From Pseudomonadota bacterium (GTDB taxonomy: Bacteria > Pseudomonadota > Alphaproteobacteria > Rhodobacterales > Rhodobacteraceae): 36,584 nucleotides of DNA. A program made the translations under genes and the position numbers. The notes beneath the pieces are model-generated. The model ran no database searches, was not told the origin of the DNA, and worked only from the letters and a program-made list of their open reading frames with translations. Of the stretch, positions 25,245 to 34,185 are shown piece by piece; the first letter of the stretch is position 1, and every line of letters starts with the position of its first letter. The stretch lies in contig JAFEFU010000006.1 in assembly GCA_018240425.1 (NCBI GenBank), positions 1 to 36,584 on the forward strand. The letters are read 5' to 3'.

Positions 25245-25306
25245 TGGATCACCTCCTTTCCTGGTTGCCGTTATCCACAGGTTGCCACAGATATTGTGTT
25301 TGTCAA
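25245..25306 (-). promoter_or_regulatory. Extended Shine-Dalgarno and upstream control region of the mini-ORF
   Basis: From upstream to downstream on the minus strand: TTGACA (25306-25301); the imperfect palindrome CACAATATCTGTG (25298-25286); TGTGGATAA (25279-25271), which is a perfect DnaA-box sequence, TTATCCACA, on the plus strand; and GGAAAGGAGGTGATCCA (25261-25245). No -10 box sits at normal spacing from the TTGACA, so the promoter itself is unclear. Nrd-type genes in other bacteria combine DnaA boxes with AT-rich palindromes, but no nrd gene is nearby. Confidence 0.4.
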
Positions 25307-25312
25307 AAACTT

Positions 25313-25939
25313 TTACGCTACCCTTTTGGCAAAATTGGCAACAATCAGTCTGAAAGGGATCAACCCGAACAGGGCGATCATCAGTTTGACCATCCAGTCG
25401 GCGGTGGCCAGAGACACCCACAGCGGCGCCACCGGGCCACGGTCGAGGAGCGGCACCATGCCGCCGGCCCAGCCGACATCGTTGGCGGGTTCAAGGAAGG
25501 CGAGGAACCCGGCAAAGGCGATGGTGAAGAAGATGATCGAATCGAGCGTCGAGCCGATCAGCGCCGAAAAGAACGGCGCCTTCCACCAGCCGCGGCTGTT
25601 GCGGTAGCGGTTGAAGACGAAGATGTCGAGCAGCTGGCCGTTCAGGAACGCGAGCCCCGAGCCAAGCGCGACGCGGAAGGTGACCAGCGGCCCGAACTCG
25701 CCCTGCATCTGCGATCCGATGAGCGAGCAGACGATACCGACGACAAAGCCCGAGACCACCACCTGACGCGCGGCGCGCGGCCCCTGCAGCCGGTTGGTCA
25801 GATCGTTGACGAGGAAGGTCAGGGGATAGGTGAAGGCGCCGTAGGTCAGCCATTTGCCGTAAAGGTGCTGGACCAGGATGTTCGAGGCGACGACGAGGAT
25901 CGCCATGGCGATGACGCCGGGCAGGATGTTGCGCTGCAT
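25313..25939 (-). CDS. Queuosine precursor transporter (VUT/YhhQ family)
   Basis: This inner-membrane protein of the COG1738/VUT family is thought to import queuosine precursors (preQ0/preQ1) for tRNA modification. It has 208 residues from ATG 25939 (MQRNILPGVIAMAILVVASN) and about six hydrophobic helices. Family marks are ILVQHLYGKWLTYGAFTYPL, FLVNDLTNRLQGPRAARQVV with the conserved DxxxRxxG-type stretch, and GSGLAFLNGQLLDIFVFNRY, SALIGSTLDSIIFF. A GTG at 25984 in frame is rejected because it lies inside the leader hairpin and extends past the family start. The ribosome-binding site is GGA at 25948-25946, 6 nt from the ATG and inside the candidate riboswitch. Its promoter is at 26002-26030. 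Confidence 0.88.
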   Translation of the reverse strand: MQRNILPGVIAMAILVVASNILVQHLYGKWLTYGAFTYPLTFLVNDLTNRLQGPRAARQVVVSGFVVGIVCSLIGSQMQGEFGPLVTFRVALGSGLAFLNGQLLDIFVFNRYRNSRGWWKAPFFSALIGSTLDSIIFFTIAFAGFLAFLEPANDVGWAGGMVPLLDRGPVAPLWVSLATADWMVKLMIALFGLIPFRLIVANFAKRVA

Positions 25940-25945
25940 GTTCAG

Positions 25946-25995
25946 TCCGTTTTTTACAAGGTCGCGGAGACTTGGCCCCCGCACCGCGCGGGGGC
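25946..25995 (-). promoter_or_regulatory. Leader structure of the queuosine transporter, possibly preQ1-I-like
   Basis: On the minus strand the leader opens with an 8-bp hairpin (GCCCCCGC 25995-25988, GCGGGGGC 25982-25975). An H-type pseudoknot can follow directly: P1 CAAG (25974-25971) with CTTG (25960-25957), and P2 TCCG (25968-25965) with CGGA (25949-25946), joined by T and six A (25956-25950). The A-rich linker, the small size and occlusion of the GGA ribosome-binding site by P2 are hallmarks of class I preQ1 riboswitches, which control this transporter family elsewhere. P1 is only 4 bp, so chance cannot be excluded. Confidence 0.35.
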
Positions 25996-26001
25996 AGAGG
26001 C

Positions 26002-26030
26002 GCTTTAGGCCGCGCGCGCGCGCCGGTCAA
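26002..26030 (-). promoter_or_regulatory. Promoter of the queuosine transporter gene
   Basis: On the minus strand TTGACC (26030-26025), 17 bp and TAAAGC (26007-26002) predict a start at about 25995, exactly where the leader hairpin begins. The leader would be about 56 nt. Confidence 0.6.
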
Positions 26031-26049
26031 GCGGATCGGCGGATCGGGG

Positions 26050-26934
26050 TCAGTCGGCCAGCCGCCAGTCGACGAACTGGCTGACCTGCACCGGCAGGAA
26101 ATTGTCATCCGACACCATCGTGGCGTGCAGCCCGCCGCCCTCGTCCTGCCACAGCGACAGGCCCTCGAGGTTGCCGAACCGGCCGGCGCGGGTCTCGAGG
26201 AGCGGCTCGTCCGCCGCCACGCCGTCTGGCCCCAGCGTCACCCGGCGAAGCCGCGTCTGAAACCCCAGAAGCGGCCAGAAGTCGCGCTCCAGCACATATA
26301 GCCGCCCGTCGGGGCCAAACTGCGCATCGACCGGCCGGAAGGTGCCCGCCCCCCGGAGCACGCCGGCCTGTGCCCAGGCGCCGCCGCGCAGCCGGTAGAT
26401 CGGATAGTCCGCCTGCCCCGCCGCGTCGCCCTCCGGGATGGCATAGACCGAACCGTCCGCAGCCAGCGCCAGCGCCTCGAACCCGCTGTTGGCGGGAAAA
26501 CCGGCGAAAGGCAGGGGCACCGGAAGTGTATCGATCAGGCTGCCGTCGATGCGGTAGTGGGCGACGCGGTGCATCTGCTCGAACGAGATCAGCAGGCTGC
26601 CATCGGCGGCGATCCTCAGCCCCTCGGAATCGCCATAAGGCGCGTCGAGAGGCAGCCCTTCCCGGCCGCGCAGCACGATGACCGGTCCGGACATGCGGAT
26701 GCCGACGACCGCGCCCCCCTCGTCACGCTCCACCTCTCCCGCCGCCAGCCCGCCACGGTCCGAGAGCGCGATGAAGTCCCGCCCGTCGGGGCTGAACTGC
26801 AGGCCAGAGAGGCCGCCGAGCAACGGATCGCCAGAAGGGAGCAGGATGCTGCCCATAAATTCCGCGCGTGGGGCGGCAAGCGCCCCCTGCCCGCCGGCCG
26901 CGGCCAGCGCCGCCGCCAGAAGCGCGGCCCTCAT
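26050..26934 (-). CDS. Secreted esterase-like/phytase-like beta-propeller protein
   Basis: This 294-residue protein belongs to the 'esterase-like activity of phytase' family, a propeller fold of largely unknown function. A Sec signal peptide (MRAALLAAALAAAGGQGALA, cleavage near residue 21) sends it to the periplasm. Blade-like repeats include GGLSGLQFSPDGRDFIALSD (about 41-60), YGDSEGLRIAADGSLLISFE, SGFEALALAADGSVYAIPEG, FRPVDAQFGPDGRLYVLERD and GNLEGLSLWQDEGGGLHATM. The acidic EGL and EAL motifs are family marks. ATG 26934 overlaps the mepA stop by 4 bp (ATGA), so it is translationally coupled to mepA. Phytase activity should not be assumed from the family name. It is the last gene of the MFS-mepA unit. 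Confidence 0.85.
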   Translation of the reverse strand: MRAALLAAALAAAGGQGALAAPRAEFMGSILLPSGDPLLGGLSGLQFSPDGRDFIALSDRGGLAAGEVERDEGGAVVGIRMSGPVIVLRGREGLPLDAPYGDSEGLRIAADGSLLISFEQMHRVAHYRIDGSLIDTLPVPLPFAGFPANSGFEALALAADGSVYAIPEGDAAGQADYPIYRLRGGAWAQAGVLRGAGTFRPVDAQFGPDGRLYVLERDFWPLLGFQTRLRRVTLGPDGVAADEPLLETRAGRFGNLEGLSLWQDEGGGLHATMVSDDNFLPVQVSQFVDWRLAD

Positions 26935-27812
26935 GGTGCGGTCAGGACGGTGGCGCAGGCCTTGGGCAGGTCGGCCATCGTGTAGTCGCGCGGTGTGCGC
27001 TTCCTTGGTCCGGGTGGCCCTGGGTGCTTCAGTTCCTCGAGATAGGTCGTCACCCACCACATCAGGCTGTCGTCGCATCCGTTGCCGCCGTTCGACAGTT
27101 CGGCCACCGTCGGTTTCTGGGTCTGGCAGCTTGTGGCACCGGGCGGGCATTTCAGCCGCACATGGAAATGGTCGTTGTGCCCGTAGATCGGCCGGATCTT
27201 CTGCAGCCAGCCCTTGTCGGCGGCCCTGGCGGTCCTGCACATCTCGATCTTGATCGCCGCAGCGACGAAGATGCGATCCACGCGCGGGTCCGACGCCGCC
27301 ATCTTCAGCAACTGGTGATGGGCCTCGGTCCAGTTGGCGTTGACATGCTTCTGATCCTCGGTGCGCACCGAGTTGGCGCTGATCTTCTCGCGCTCGCGCG
27401 CCGTCAGGTTCAGCCGGGGTGGCGGCAGGTACCAGACATCGGCGTCCAGCCCGATCTGGTGGCTGAGATGGCCGGACGCACTCGGCCCGCCGCGCGGCTG
27501 GCTGAGATCGCCGATGTAGAGGCCCCGCCACCCCAGGGCCGCGGCCTTGCGCGACAGATCCTCGAGATAGGCGACAAGCGACGGCTGCCCCCAGTTGCGG
27601 TTGCGCGACAGGCGCATGGCCTGCCAGGTCGGGCCGCTTTCCGGAAGCTCGACCATCCCCGCACCGCAGCCGCGCGCATAGGTGCCGATCGGCTGCGATC
27701 GCTGGTTCGAAGGGCCGCTCACCGCGCCGAACAGGGACGAGGCCAAGGGCGCTGCGCCGGCAGCGGCGGCCCAGCCAAGAAGCGCGAGGGCGACAAGTGC
27801 GGCCCGGATCAT
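26931..27812 (-). CDS. mepA: Penicillin-insensitive murein DD-endopeptidase
   Basis: MepA is a periplasmic zinc peptidase of the LAS group that cuts D-Ala-mDAP cross-links in peptidoglycan. It has 293 residues with a signal peptide (MIRAALVALALLGWAAAAGA, cleavage near 21). Zinc-site motifs are present: H118-x6-D125 in SHQIGLDADVW, and the C-terminal HFHVRL with H215 and H217 in YGHNDHFHVRL. Paired cysteines (C49, C192, C223, C229, C244 and others) suggest disulfides. ATG 27812 overlaps the permease stop by 4 bp and its own stop overlaps the next start by 4 bp. Identity is good; the reason for coupling to a UMF1 permease is unknown, but muropeptide handling is a reasonable idea. Confidence 0.93.
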   Translation of the reverse strand: MIRAALVALALLGWAAAAGAAPLASSLFGAVSGPSNQRSQPIGTYARGCGAGMVELPESGPTWQAMRLSRNRNWGQPSLVAYLEDLSRKAAALGWRGLYIGDLSQPRGGPSASGHLSHQIGLDADVWYLPPPRLNLTAREREKISANSVRTEDQKHVNANWTEAHHQLLKMAASDPRVDRIFVAAAIKIEMCRTARAADKGWLQKIRPIYGHNDHFHVRLKCPPGATSCQTQKPTVAELSNGGNGCDDSLMWWVTTYLEELKHPGPPGPRKRTPRDYTMADLPKACATVLTAP

Positions 27813-29164
27813 CGCGTCACCTGCGCAAGGCCGCCCGGCGTCGCGGGCCGGAAGTTCGGCACGCCGCGCAACAGCCACAGCCCCAGGAGGAACAGGCCTA
27901 TGATCGGCGCGATCCCGATCTGCTGGCTGCCGCTCGCGGCGGTGGCGACCGAGACGAGGAAGGGCGCGATGAAGGTCGTGGCATTGCCCGCCAGCTGATA
28001 GAGGCCGAAGCTTTCGGTCATCTTTCCGGGTTCGGACAGGTGCACCATCAGCGTCCGGCTGGCCGCCTGCACCGTGCCCGCCCCCGCGCCGATGACGACG
28101 CCGATCAGGTCGAAGGCGATCCGGGGTCCGGCCGGGCCGAAATCCATGCCCAGAACCGTCCGGCCGGTCACCGACAGAAGCGCGGCGGCGGCCAGCGCCA
28201 GCACCAGAAGGCAGGCGACGATCACCGGCTTCGGGCCGAAGGCGCTGTCGGCCTTGCCGCCGAGCCAGGCAAACAGCGCCCCCGACACTGCCGCGATGAT
28301 CCCGAAGATGCCGATGTCGACCGGGCCCAGCCCGAGGACGCCGGTGGCATAGATGCCGCCGAAGACGAACATGCCGTTCAGCCCGTCGCGGTAGAGCATC
28401 GAGGCGACCAGATAGCGCAAGAGCGCGGGCTGGCGGGGCAGGTCGGCCAGGGTCGCGCGCAGTTCCGGCCAGGCCCCGGCAAGGGCGCGCCCGATGGTGG
28501 CGCGGCGTTGGCCCCTCGGTTCGCGCGACCAGAGGAAGAAGGGCAGGATGAAGACCAGATACCAGAGCGCCACGAACGGCCCGACGAAGCGCGTCCCCTC
28601 GCGGCTGGCGGCGTCGAGGCCCAGGGCCGGCGCCCGCCCGAGAAGCGTCAGCCCGTTCGGCTGTTCGACGAACAGCGCCAGCATGACGACCAGCGCGACC
28701 ACGCCCCCGAGATAGCCGAAGGCCCAGCCCGATCCGGAAATCCGCCCCAGCCGGTCGGCGGGGCCAAGGTCGGGCAGCATGGCATTGGCGAACATCGCCG
28801 CCAGTTCGGTGGCGATCAGTCCTAACGCGAAAAAGGCCGAGACGAACCAGATGCTGAACGAGGCGGGCGCCGAGAACCACAGGGCGCCGGCGCCTGCCAC
28901 ATAGCACAGGCTGAAAACGGCGATGAAGCGCAGCTTGCCGCCCGCCTTGTCGGCGACCGCGCCAAGGAACGGGGCGGCAAGCGCGACCATGAGCCCTGCC
29001 ACCGTGTTCACGTTGCCCCAGACCGTCTGCGCCTCGGTCCCCTTCGGGTAGAGCGAGGCGACGTAGGGTCCGAAGATGAAGGTCAGAAGCAGGGTGAAAT
29101 AGGGCTGCGCCGCCCAGAAAAAGAAGAACCAGCCCCAGATCCGCCTGCGCGCCGTGATTGCCAT
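27809..29164 (-). CDS. MFS permease, UMF1 (Atg22-like) family
   Basis: This polytopic major facilitator protein has 451 residues and about twelve hydrophobic helices. The N terminus MAITARRRIWGWFFFFWAAQ with PYFTLLLTFIFGPYVASLYP is typical of the UMF1/Atg22-like group, as is APFLGAVADKAGGKLRFI (the loop 2-3 motif) and AMLPDLGPADRLGRISGSGW. The second half contains GGKADSAFGPKPVI, the repeated loop motif. ATG 29164 is chosen; an in-frame extension to 29290 is polar, lacks family similarity and would run towards the divergent yggT promoter. Its stop overlaps mepA by 4 bp. The substrate is unknown; yeast Atg22 exports amino acids from vacuoles. Confidence 0.88.
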   Translation of the reverse strand: MAITARRRIWGWFFFFWAAQPYFTLLLTFIFGPYVASLYPKGTEAQTVWGNVNTVAGLMVALAAPFLGAVADKAGGKLRFIAVFSLCYVAGAGALWFSAPASFSIWFVSAFFALGLIATELAAMFANAMLPDLGPADRLGRISGSGWAFGYLGGVVALVVMLALFVEQPNGLTLLGRAPALGLDAASREGTRFVGPFVALWYLVFILPFFLWSREPRGQRRATIGRALAGAWPELRATLADLPRQPALLRYLVASMLYRDGLNGMFVFGGIYATGVLGLGPVDIGIFGIIAAVSGALFAWLGGKADSAFGPKPVIVACLLVLALAAAALLSVTGRTVLGMDFGPAGPRIAFDLIGVVIGAGAGTVQAASRTLMVHLSEPGKMTESFGLYQLAGNATTFIAPFLVSVATAASGSQQIGIAPIIGLFLLGLWLLRGVPNFRPATPGGLAQVTR

Positions 29165-29329
29165 GCCCTGCCTGCCCCCGGGCCGGTCCCTGCCGTCCCT
29201 TGCCGCGATCAAGCCCGAAAAGGCTGGGGGCTGCAAGCGCTCTGGCGCATGGCCGGGGCCGGCGGGGGGCTCTCCGGCGCCAATCCGCAACGCGGCGGCG
29301 GCGCGGGGATGATCCCGGCCCCGAACCGC

Positions 29330-29358
29330 TTGCGCGCGCGGCGCCTTGACCTTACCTG
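29330..29358 (+). promoter_or_regulatory. Possible promoter of yggT-recQ
   Basis: TTGCGC (29330-29335), 17 bp and TACCTG (29353-29358) would start transcription near 29365, about 20 nt before yggT, with GGAG upstream of the ATG. An alternative -35, TTGACC (29346-29351), has no -10 at proper distance. The 221-bp divergent spacer holds no other gene. Confidence 0.3.
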
Positions 29359-29385
29359 TGGTGCGCCAAACGCGCGGAGCCCAGC

Positions 29386-29679
29386 ATGACCCCGATCCTC
29401 GATGCCCTCTTCCTGTTCCTGAGGGTGGTCTTCTATGTGATGCTGGCCCAGGTCATCATGTCCTGGCTCATCAACTTCCAGGTTCTGAATCTGCGCCAGC
29501 CGGCGGTGGCGCGGTTGTGGGATCTGCTCAACCGGGCGCTCGAGCCGATCTATGCGCCGGTCCGGCGCATCATTCCCGCGACATCGGGCATCGACTTCAC
29601 CCCGATGGTGGTCATCATCGGCATCCTGCTCTTGGAAAAGCTGATCGTCGCGTCCACCGGCTATTACCCCGCCTACTGA
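29386..29679 (+). CDS. YggT-family membrane protein
   Basis: This 97-residue YggT protein has two hydrophobic segments (about 8-30 and 72-90) around the conserved WLLNFQVLNLRQP-like stretch (here SWLINFQVLN), RALEPIYAPVRRIIP and GIDFTPMVVIIGILLLEKL. The family is widespread in bacteria and has been linked to membrane or septum homeostasis and osmotic response; no biochemical role is established. It starts at ATG 29386 with GGAG upstream. Only 15 bp separate its stop from the recQ start, so the two are probably cotranscribed. Confidence 0.92.
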   Translation: MTPILDALFLFLRVVFYVMLAQVIMSWLINFQVLNLRQPAVARLWDLLNRALEPIYAPVRRIIPATSGIDFTPMVVIIGILLLEKLIVASTGYYPAY

Positions 29680-29694
29680 CCGGGCCGCGCCACC

Positions 29695-31737
<2,043 letters not shown>

Positions 31738-31739
31738 GC

Positions 31740-32579
31740 CTACTGCGGCCGGCGGATGCCCAGAAAGGCCGCCTCACCCTCCTCGGCGGCGATGCGGACA
31801 AGCGCGGCGGCGACCGGCTCGATCGTTACCGCCATCGCCGCGCCGTTGGCATGGATCAGCCGCTCGCCGTCAAGCGCCAGCGCCACATGCCCCTTCCAGA
31901 AGAAAAGATCGTTGCGCCCCGGCGCCTCGCCCGACGCCAGGGGCCGCCCGACCAGACGGAACTGCTGGTCGCTGTCGCCGGGACAGGCCAGCCCGCAGGC
32001 CAGCATCGCCGCCTGCACCAGTCCCGAACAGTCGATGCCCGCCCGGCTGTTTCCCCCCCACAGGTAGGGTGTGCCAAGGAACGTCTCGGCCACGCCGGCC
32101 GGATCCTCCATCCGCGTGCCGGCCGGGGCGAGATGCACGCGCGGCACGAACAGCCCGTCCGCGGTTTCGGCAAAACGCCCCTTGCCCGCGCGGACATCCA
32201 GAAGCGCGCCGAAGCTGAGGCTGGCCACTTCGCGGCGCTTGAGGCTTGGCGTGGCGTAAAGATGGGTGGCGGGCGCCGCGATCCGGTGAGTGACCGGATG
32301 GTCCGGCCCGACCGCCGCGAGATCGAGCCAGCCGCAATAGCCGTCCCTGGCCGCCTGCACGAAGGCATGACGCTCGCGCCGCTCGAGCACGCGGACGGCC
32401 TCGCCCATGAGAAGCTGGCGGTCGCGCGGACCGTCTGGGCGGGCCAGAAGGTCGGCCAGAGGCACCGCCACCCGCGCGGCCTCGCCCTCGACGAAATACT
32501 CGGCCGCGACCTGCCCCTTCAGCGAGACATGCGCCACCCGGCCGTTGGCGGGGGTCAGACGGCGATCGAGCGCGCTCAC
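31740..32579 (-). CDS. NlpC/P60 cysteine peptidase with N-terminal SH3-like domains
   Basis: This is a cell-wall peptide hydrolase of the NlpC/P60 family, typically cutting D-Glu-mDAP type bonds. It has 279 residues. The N-terminal half (about 20-150) resembles two bacterial SH3-like domains (GEAVRVLERRERHAFVQAAR and YATPSLKRREVASLSFGALL). The catalytic domain has WGGNSRAGIDCSGLVQ with the nucleophile C184, WKGHVALAL with H231, and the third polar residue H243 in LIHAN. No signal peptide or lipobox is visible, so it may act on imported muropeptides in the cytoplasm. It starts at GTG 32579, overlapping the M17 stop by 4 bp (GTGA). The pairing suggests stepwise degradation of wall peptides. Confidence 0.9.
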   Translation of the reverse strand: MSALDRRLTPANGRVAHVSLKGQVAAEYFVEGEAARVAVPLADLLARPDGPRDRQLLMGEAVRVLERRERHAFVQAARDGYCGWLDLAAVGPDHPVTHRIAAPATHLYATPSLKRREVASLSFGALLDVRAGKGRFAETADGLFVPRVHLAPAGTRMEDPAGVAETFLGTPYLWGGNSRAGIDCSGLVQAAMLACGLACPGDSDQQFRLVGRPLASGEAPGRNDLFFWKGHVALALDGERLIHANGAAMAVTIEPVAAALVRIAAEEGEAAFLGIRRPQ

Positions 32580-33961
32580 AGGCCGAGAACGCCGGGAAGC
32601 GCCTCCAGCACCGCCCGCGCGCCCTGCCCCACCCCGCCCCTGGGCCGTCCCGGCGCGGCGGTGGGCTGCCAGCCATAGATGTCGAAATGGGCATAGCGCG
32701 GGCTCTCGGTGACGAAGCGGCGCAGGAACAGCGCCGCGGTGATCGACCCGGCGAAGCCAAAGCCCGGCGCATTGTCCAGATCGGCGATGTCGGGTTCGAT
32801 CACGGCCTCATAGGGCGTCCAGAAGGGCATCCGCCAGACCGGATCGGCCACCCGCCCGCCCGCCTGGGCCAGCGCGGCGGCAAAGCCCTCGTCGTCACAG
32901 TAGAAGGGCGCAAGGTCGGGGCCGACCGCCGTGCGCGCCGCCCCGGTCAGCGTCGCCATCGAGATCATCAGGTCGGGGCGCTCCTCATCGGCCAGGGCGA
33001 GCGCGTCGGCCAGCACCAGCCGGCCCTCGGCGTCTGTATCGTTGACCTCGACCGTCAGGCCCTTGCGGCTGGTCAGGATGTCCTTCGGCTTCAAGGCATT
33101 GCCGGAAATCACGTTCTCGACCGCCGGAATCAGGACGCGCAGCCGCAAGGGCAGCTTCAGGTCCATGATCATCCGCGCCAGCCCGAGGACGGTCGCAGCC
33201 CCGCCCATGTCCTTCTTCATCAGCCCCATCAGGGTGCCGGTCTTGATGTTCAGCCCGCCGGTGTCGAAGCAGACGCCCTTGCCCACAAGGGTCAGCGCCG
33301 GCCCGCGATCGCCCCAGCGCAGGTCCAGAAGGCGCGGCGCGCGCGGCGAGGCGCGCCCCACCGCATGGATCATCGGGAAGTTCCGCTCAAGCAGCGCCTC
33401 GCCTGTGACGGTCTCGATTCCGGCGCCGAATTCTTCCGCCAATGCCCGCGCCGCGCCTTCCAGTTCCTCCGGCCCCATGTCGGCGGCGGGGGTGTTGATG
33501 AGGTCGCGGGTCAGGAACTCGCCCCCGGCAATCGCCCGCAACCGCGCCGCATCGCAGCCGGCCGGCGGCTTCAGCCGGGCCTTTGGCCGCCGCACGGTCT
33601 TGTAGCGGTCAAAGCGGTAGCCGGCCAAGAGCCAGGCCAGTGCGGCCTCGTTCGCCTCGTCCGCGCCCAGGTCGCCCGCAAGATGCCAGTCGCCCTCGGG
33701 CAGGCGTGCCGCGGCCTCGGCCAGGTGAAAGCGGCCGCGTTGGCGAGCCTGCGGTGTGCCAAGGCCGAACGCCGCGCCTGTCGGGCTGCCGTCCGCGCCG
33801 GGAAACAGCACAAGCTGGCCAAGGCCGCCGGTGAAGCCTGCCGCCTTGCGCCAGGCCTGTTCCGCAGGGGCGCGCGCGGCGAAGAAACCGTCGGCCCCGG
33901 CCTCGGGGACAAGATGAAGCGGCAGCGACGGCGCGGCGGGATCGGCAAAGAGGGGGAGCAT
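32576..33961 (-). CDS. M17 leucyl-aminopeptidase family protein
   Basis: This is a cytosolic two-metal aminopeptidase of family M17. From ATG 33961 it has 461 residues. The catalytic domain includes LVGKGVCFDTGGLNIKTG with metal-binding K228 and D233, MKKDMGGAA with D251, and the signature DTDAEGR (308-314), where most PepA proteins have NTDAEGR. The N-terminal domain is shorter and different from E. coli PepA, typical of the compact alphaproteobacterial subgroup. Two ATG codons occur at 33967 and 33961; the second is preferred because GAAGG (33972-33968) is then 6 nt away instead of touching the start. It is coupled to the NlpC/P60 gene by a GTGA overlap. Confidence 0.92.
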   Translation of the reverse strand: MLPLFADPAAPSLPLHLVPEAGADGFFAARAPAEQAWRKAAGFTGGLGQLVLFPGADGSPTGAAFGLGTPQARQRGRFHLAEAAARLPEGDWHLAGDLGADEANEAALAWLLAGYRFDRYKTVRRPKARLKPPAGCDAARLRAIAGGEFLTRDLINTPAADMGPEELEGAARALAEEFGAGIETVTGEALLERNFPMIHAVGRASPRAPRLLDLRWGDRGPALTLVGKGVCFDTGGLNIKTGTLMGLMKKDMGGAATVLGLARMIMDLKLPLRLRVLIPAVENVISGNALKPKDILTSRKGLTVEVNDTDAEGRLVLADALALADEERPDLMISMATLTGAARTAVGPDLAPFYCDDEGFAAALAQAGGRVADPVWRMPFWTPYEAVIEPDIADLDNAPGFGFAGSITAALFLRRFVTESPRYAHFDIYGWQPTAAPGRPRGGVGQGARAVLEALPGVLGL

Positions 33962-33993
33962 GGGCATCCTTCGGTCTGGTCGCGGCCAAGCCT

Positions 33994-34067
33994 AGAGCCT
34001 GTCCGACAAAAGTGGAATCCGGTTTTGTCGAAAGGCAGGCGACCACCAGGTAGCCAGAGCCTGTCCG
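33994..34067. repeat. Inverted and direct repeats in the M17/carbonic anhydrase spacer
   Basis: CGACAAAA (34004-34011) and TTTTGTCG (34023-34030) form an 8-bp inverted repeat around 11 nt. AGAGCCTGTCCG occurs twice, at 33994-34005 and 34056-34067. The block lies between divergent genes, so it is not a terminator for either; it could be an operator or a dispersed intergenic repeat. On the minus strand TAGGCT just downstream may serve as the M17 -10 box. The rest of the 218-bp spacer shows TTGACC at 34144-34149 without a clear -10. Confidence 0.5.
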
Positions 34068-34185
34068 CAAGCCCCCAACCTGCCCCGGCCACCCGTTGCC
34101 CGCCCTCGATGGCCGCCGCCGAAAAGGGTTTCCACCGCTGGCATTGACCTTTAAGAACCGGGCAGAACACCGACGGGGACGAGAC

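Noticed and set aside
25240..25262. Fragment of a 16S rRNA gene (match to its 3' end)
   Set aside because: Only about 16 bases agree; the preceding bases do not continue the rRNA helix 45 sequence. On the minus strand it makes better sense as a Shine-Dalgarno.
25188..25421. 77-codon frame including the 18-codon ORF
   Set aside because: Its upstream half overlaps the 3' end of the queuosine transporter gene and lacks an initiation site; only the part after the strong Shine-Dalgarno is plausible.
27690..27725. GGTTCGAAG resembling a tRNA T-loop
   Set aside because: No acceptor or anticodon stem surrounds it and it lies inside mepA.
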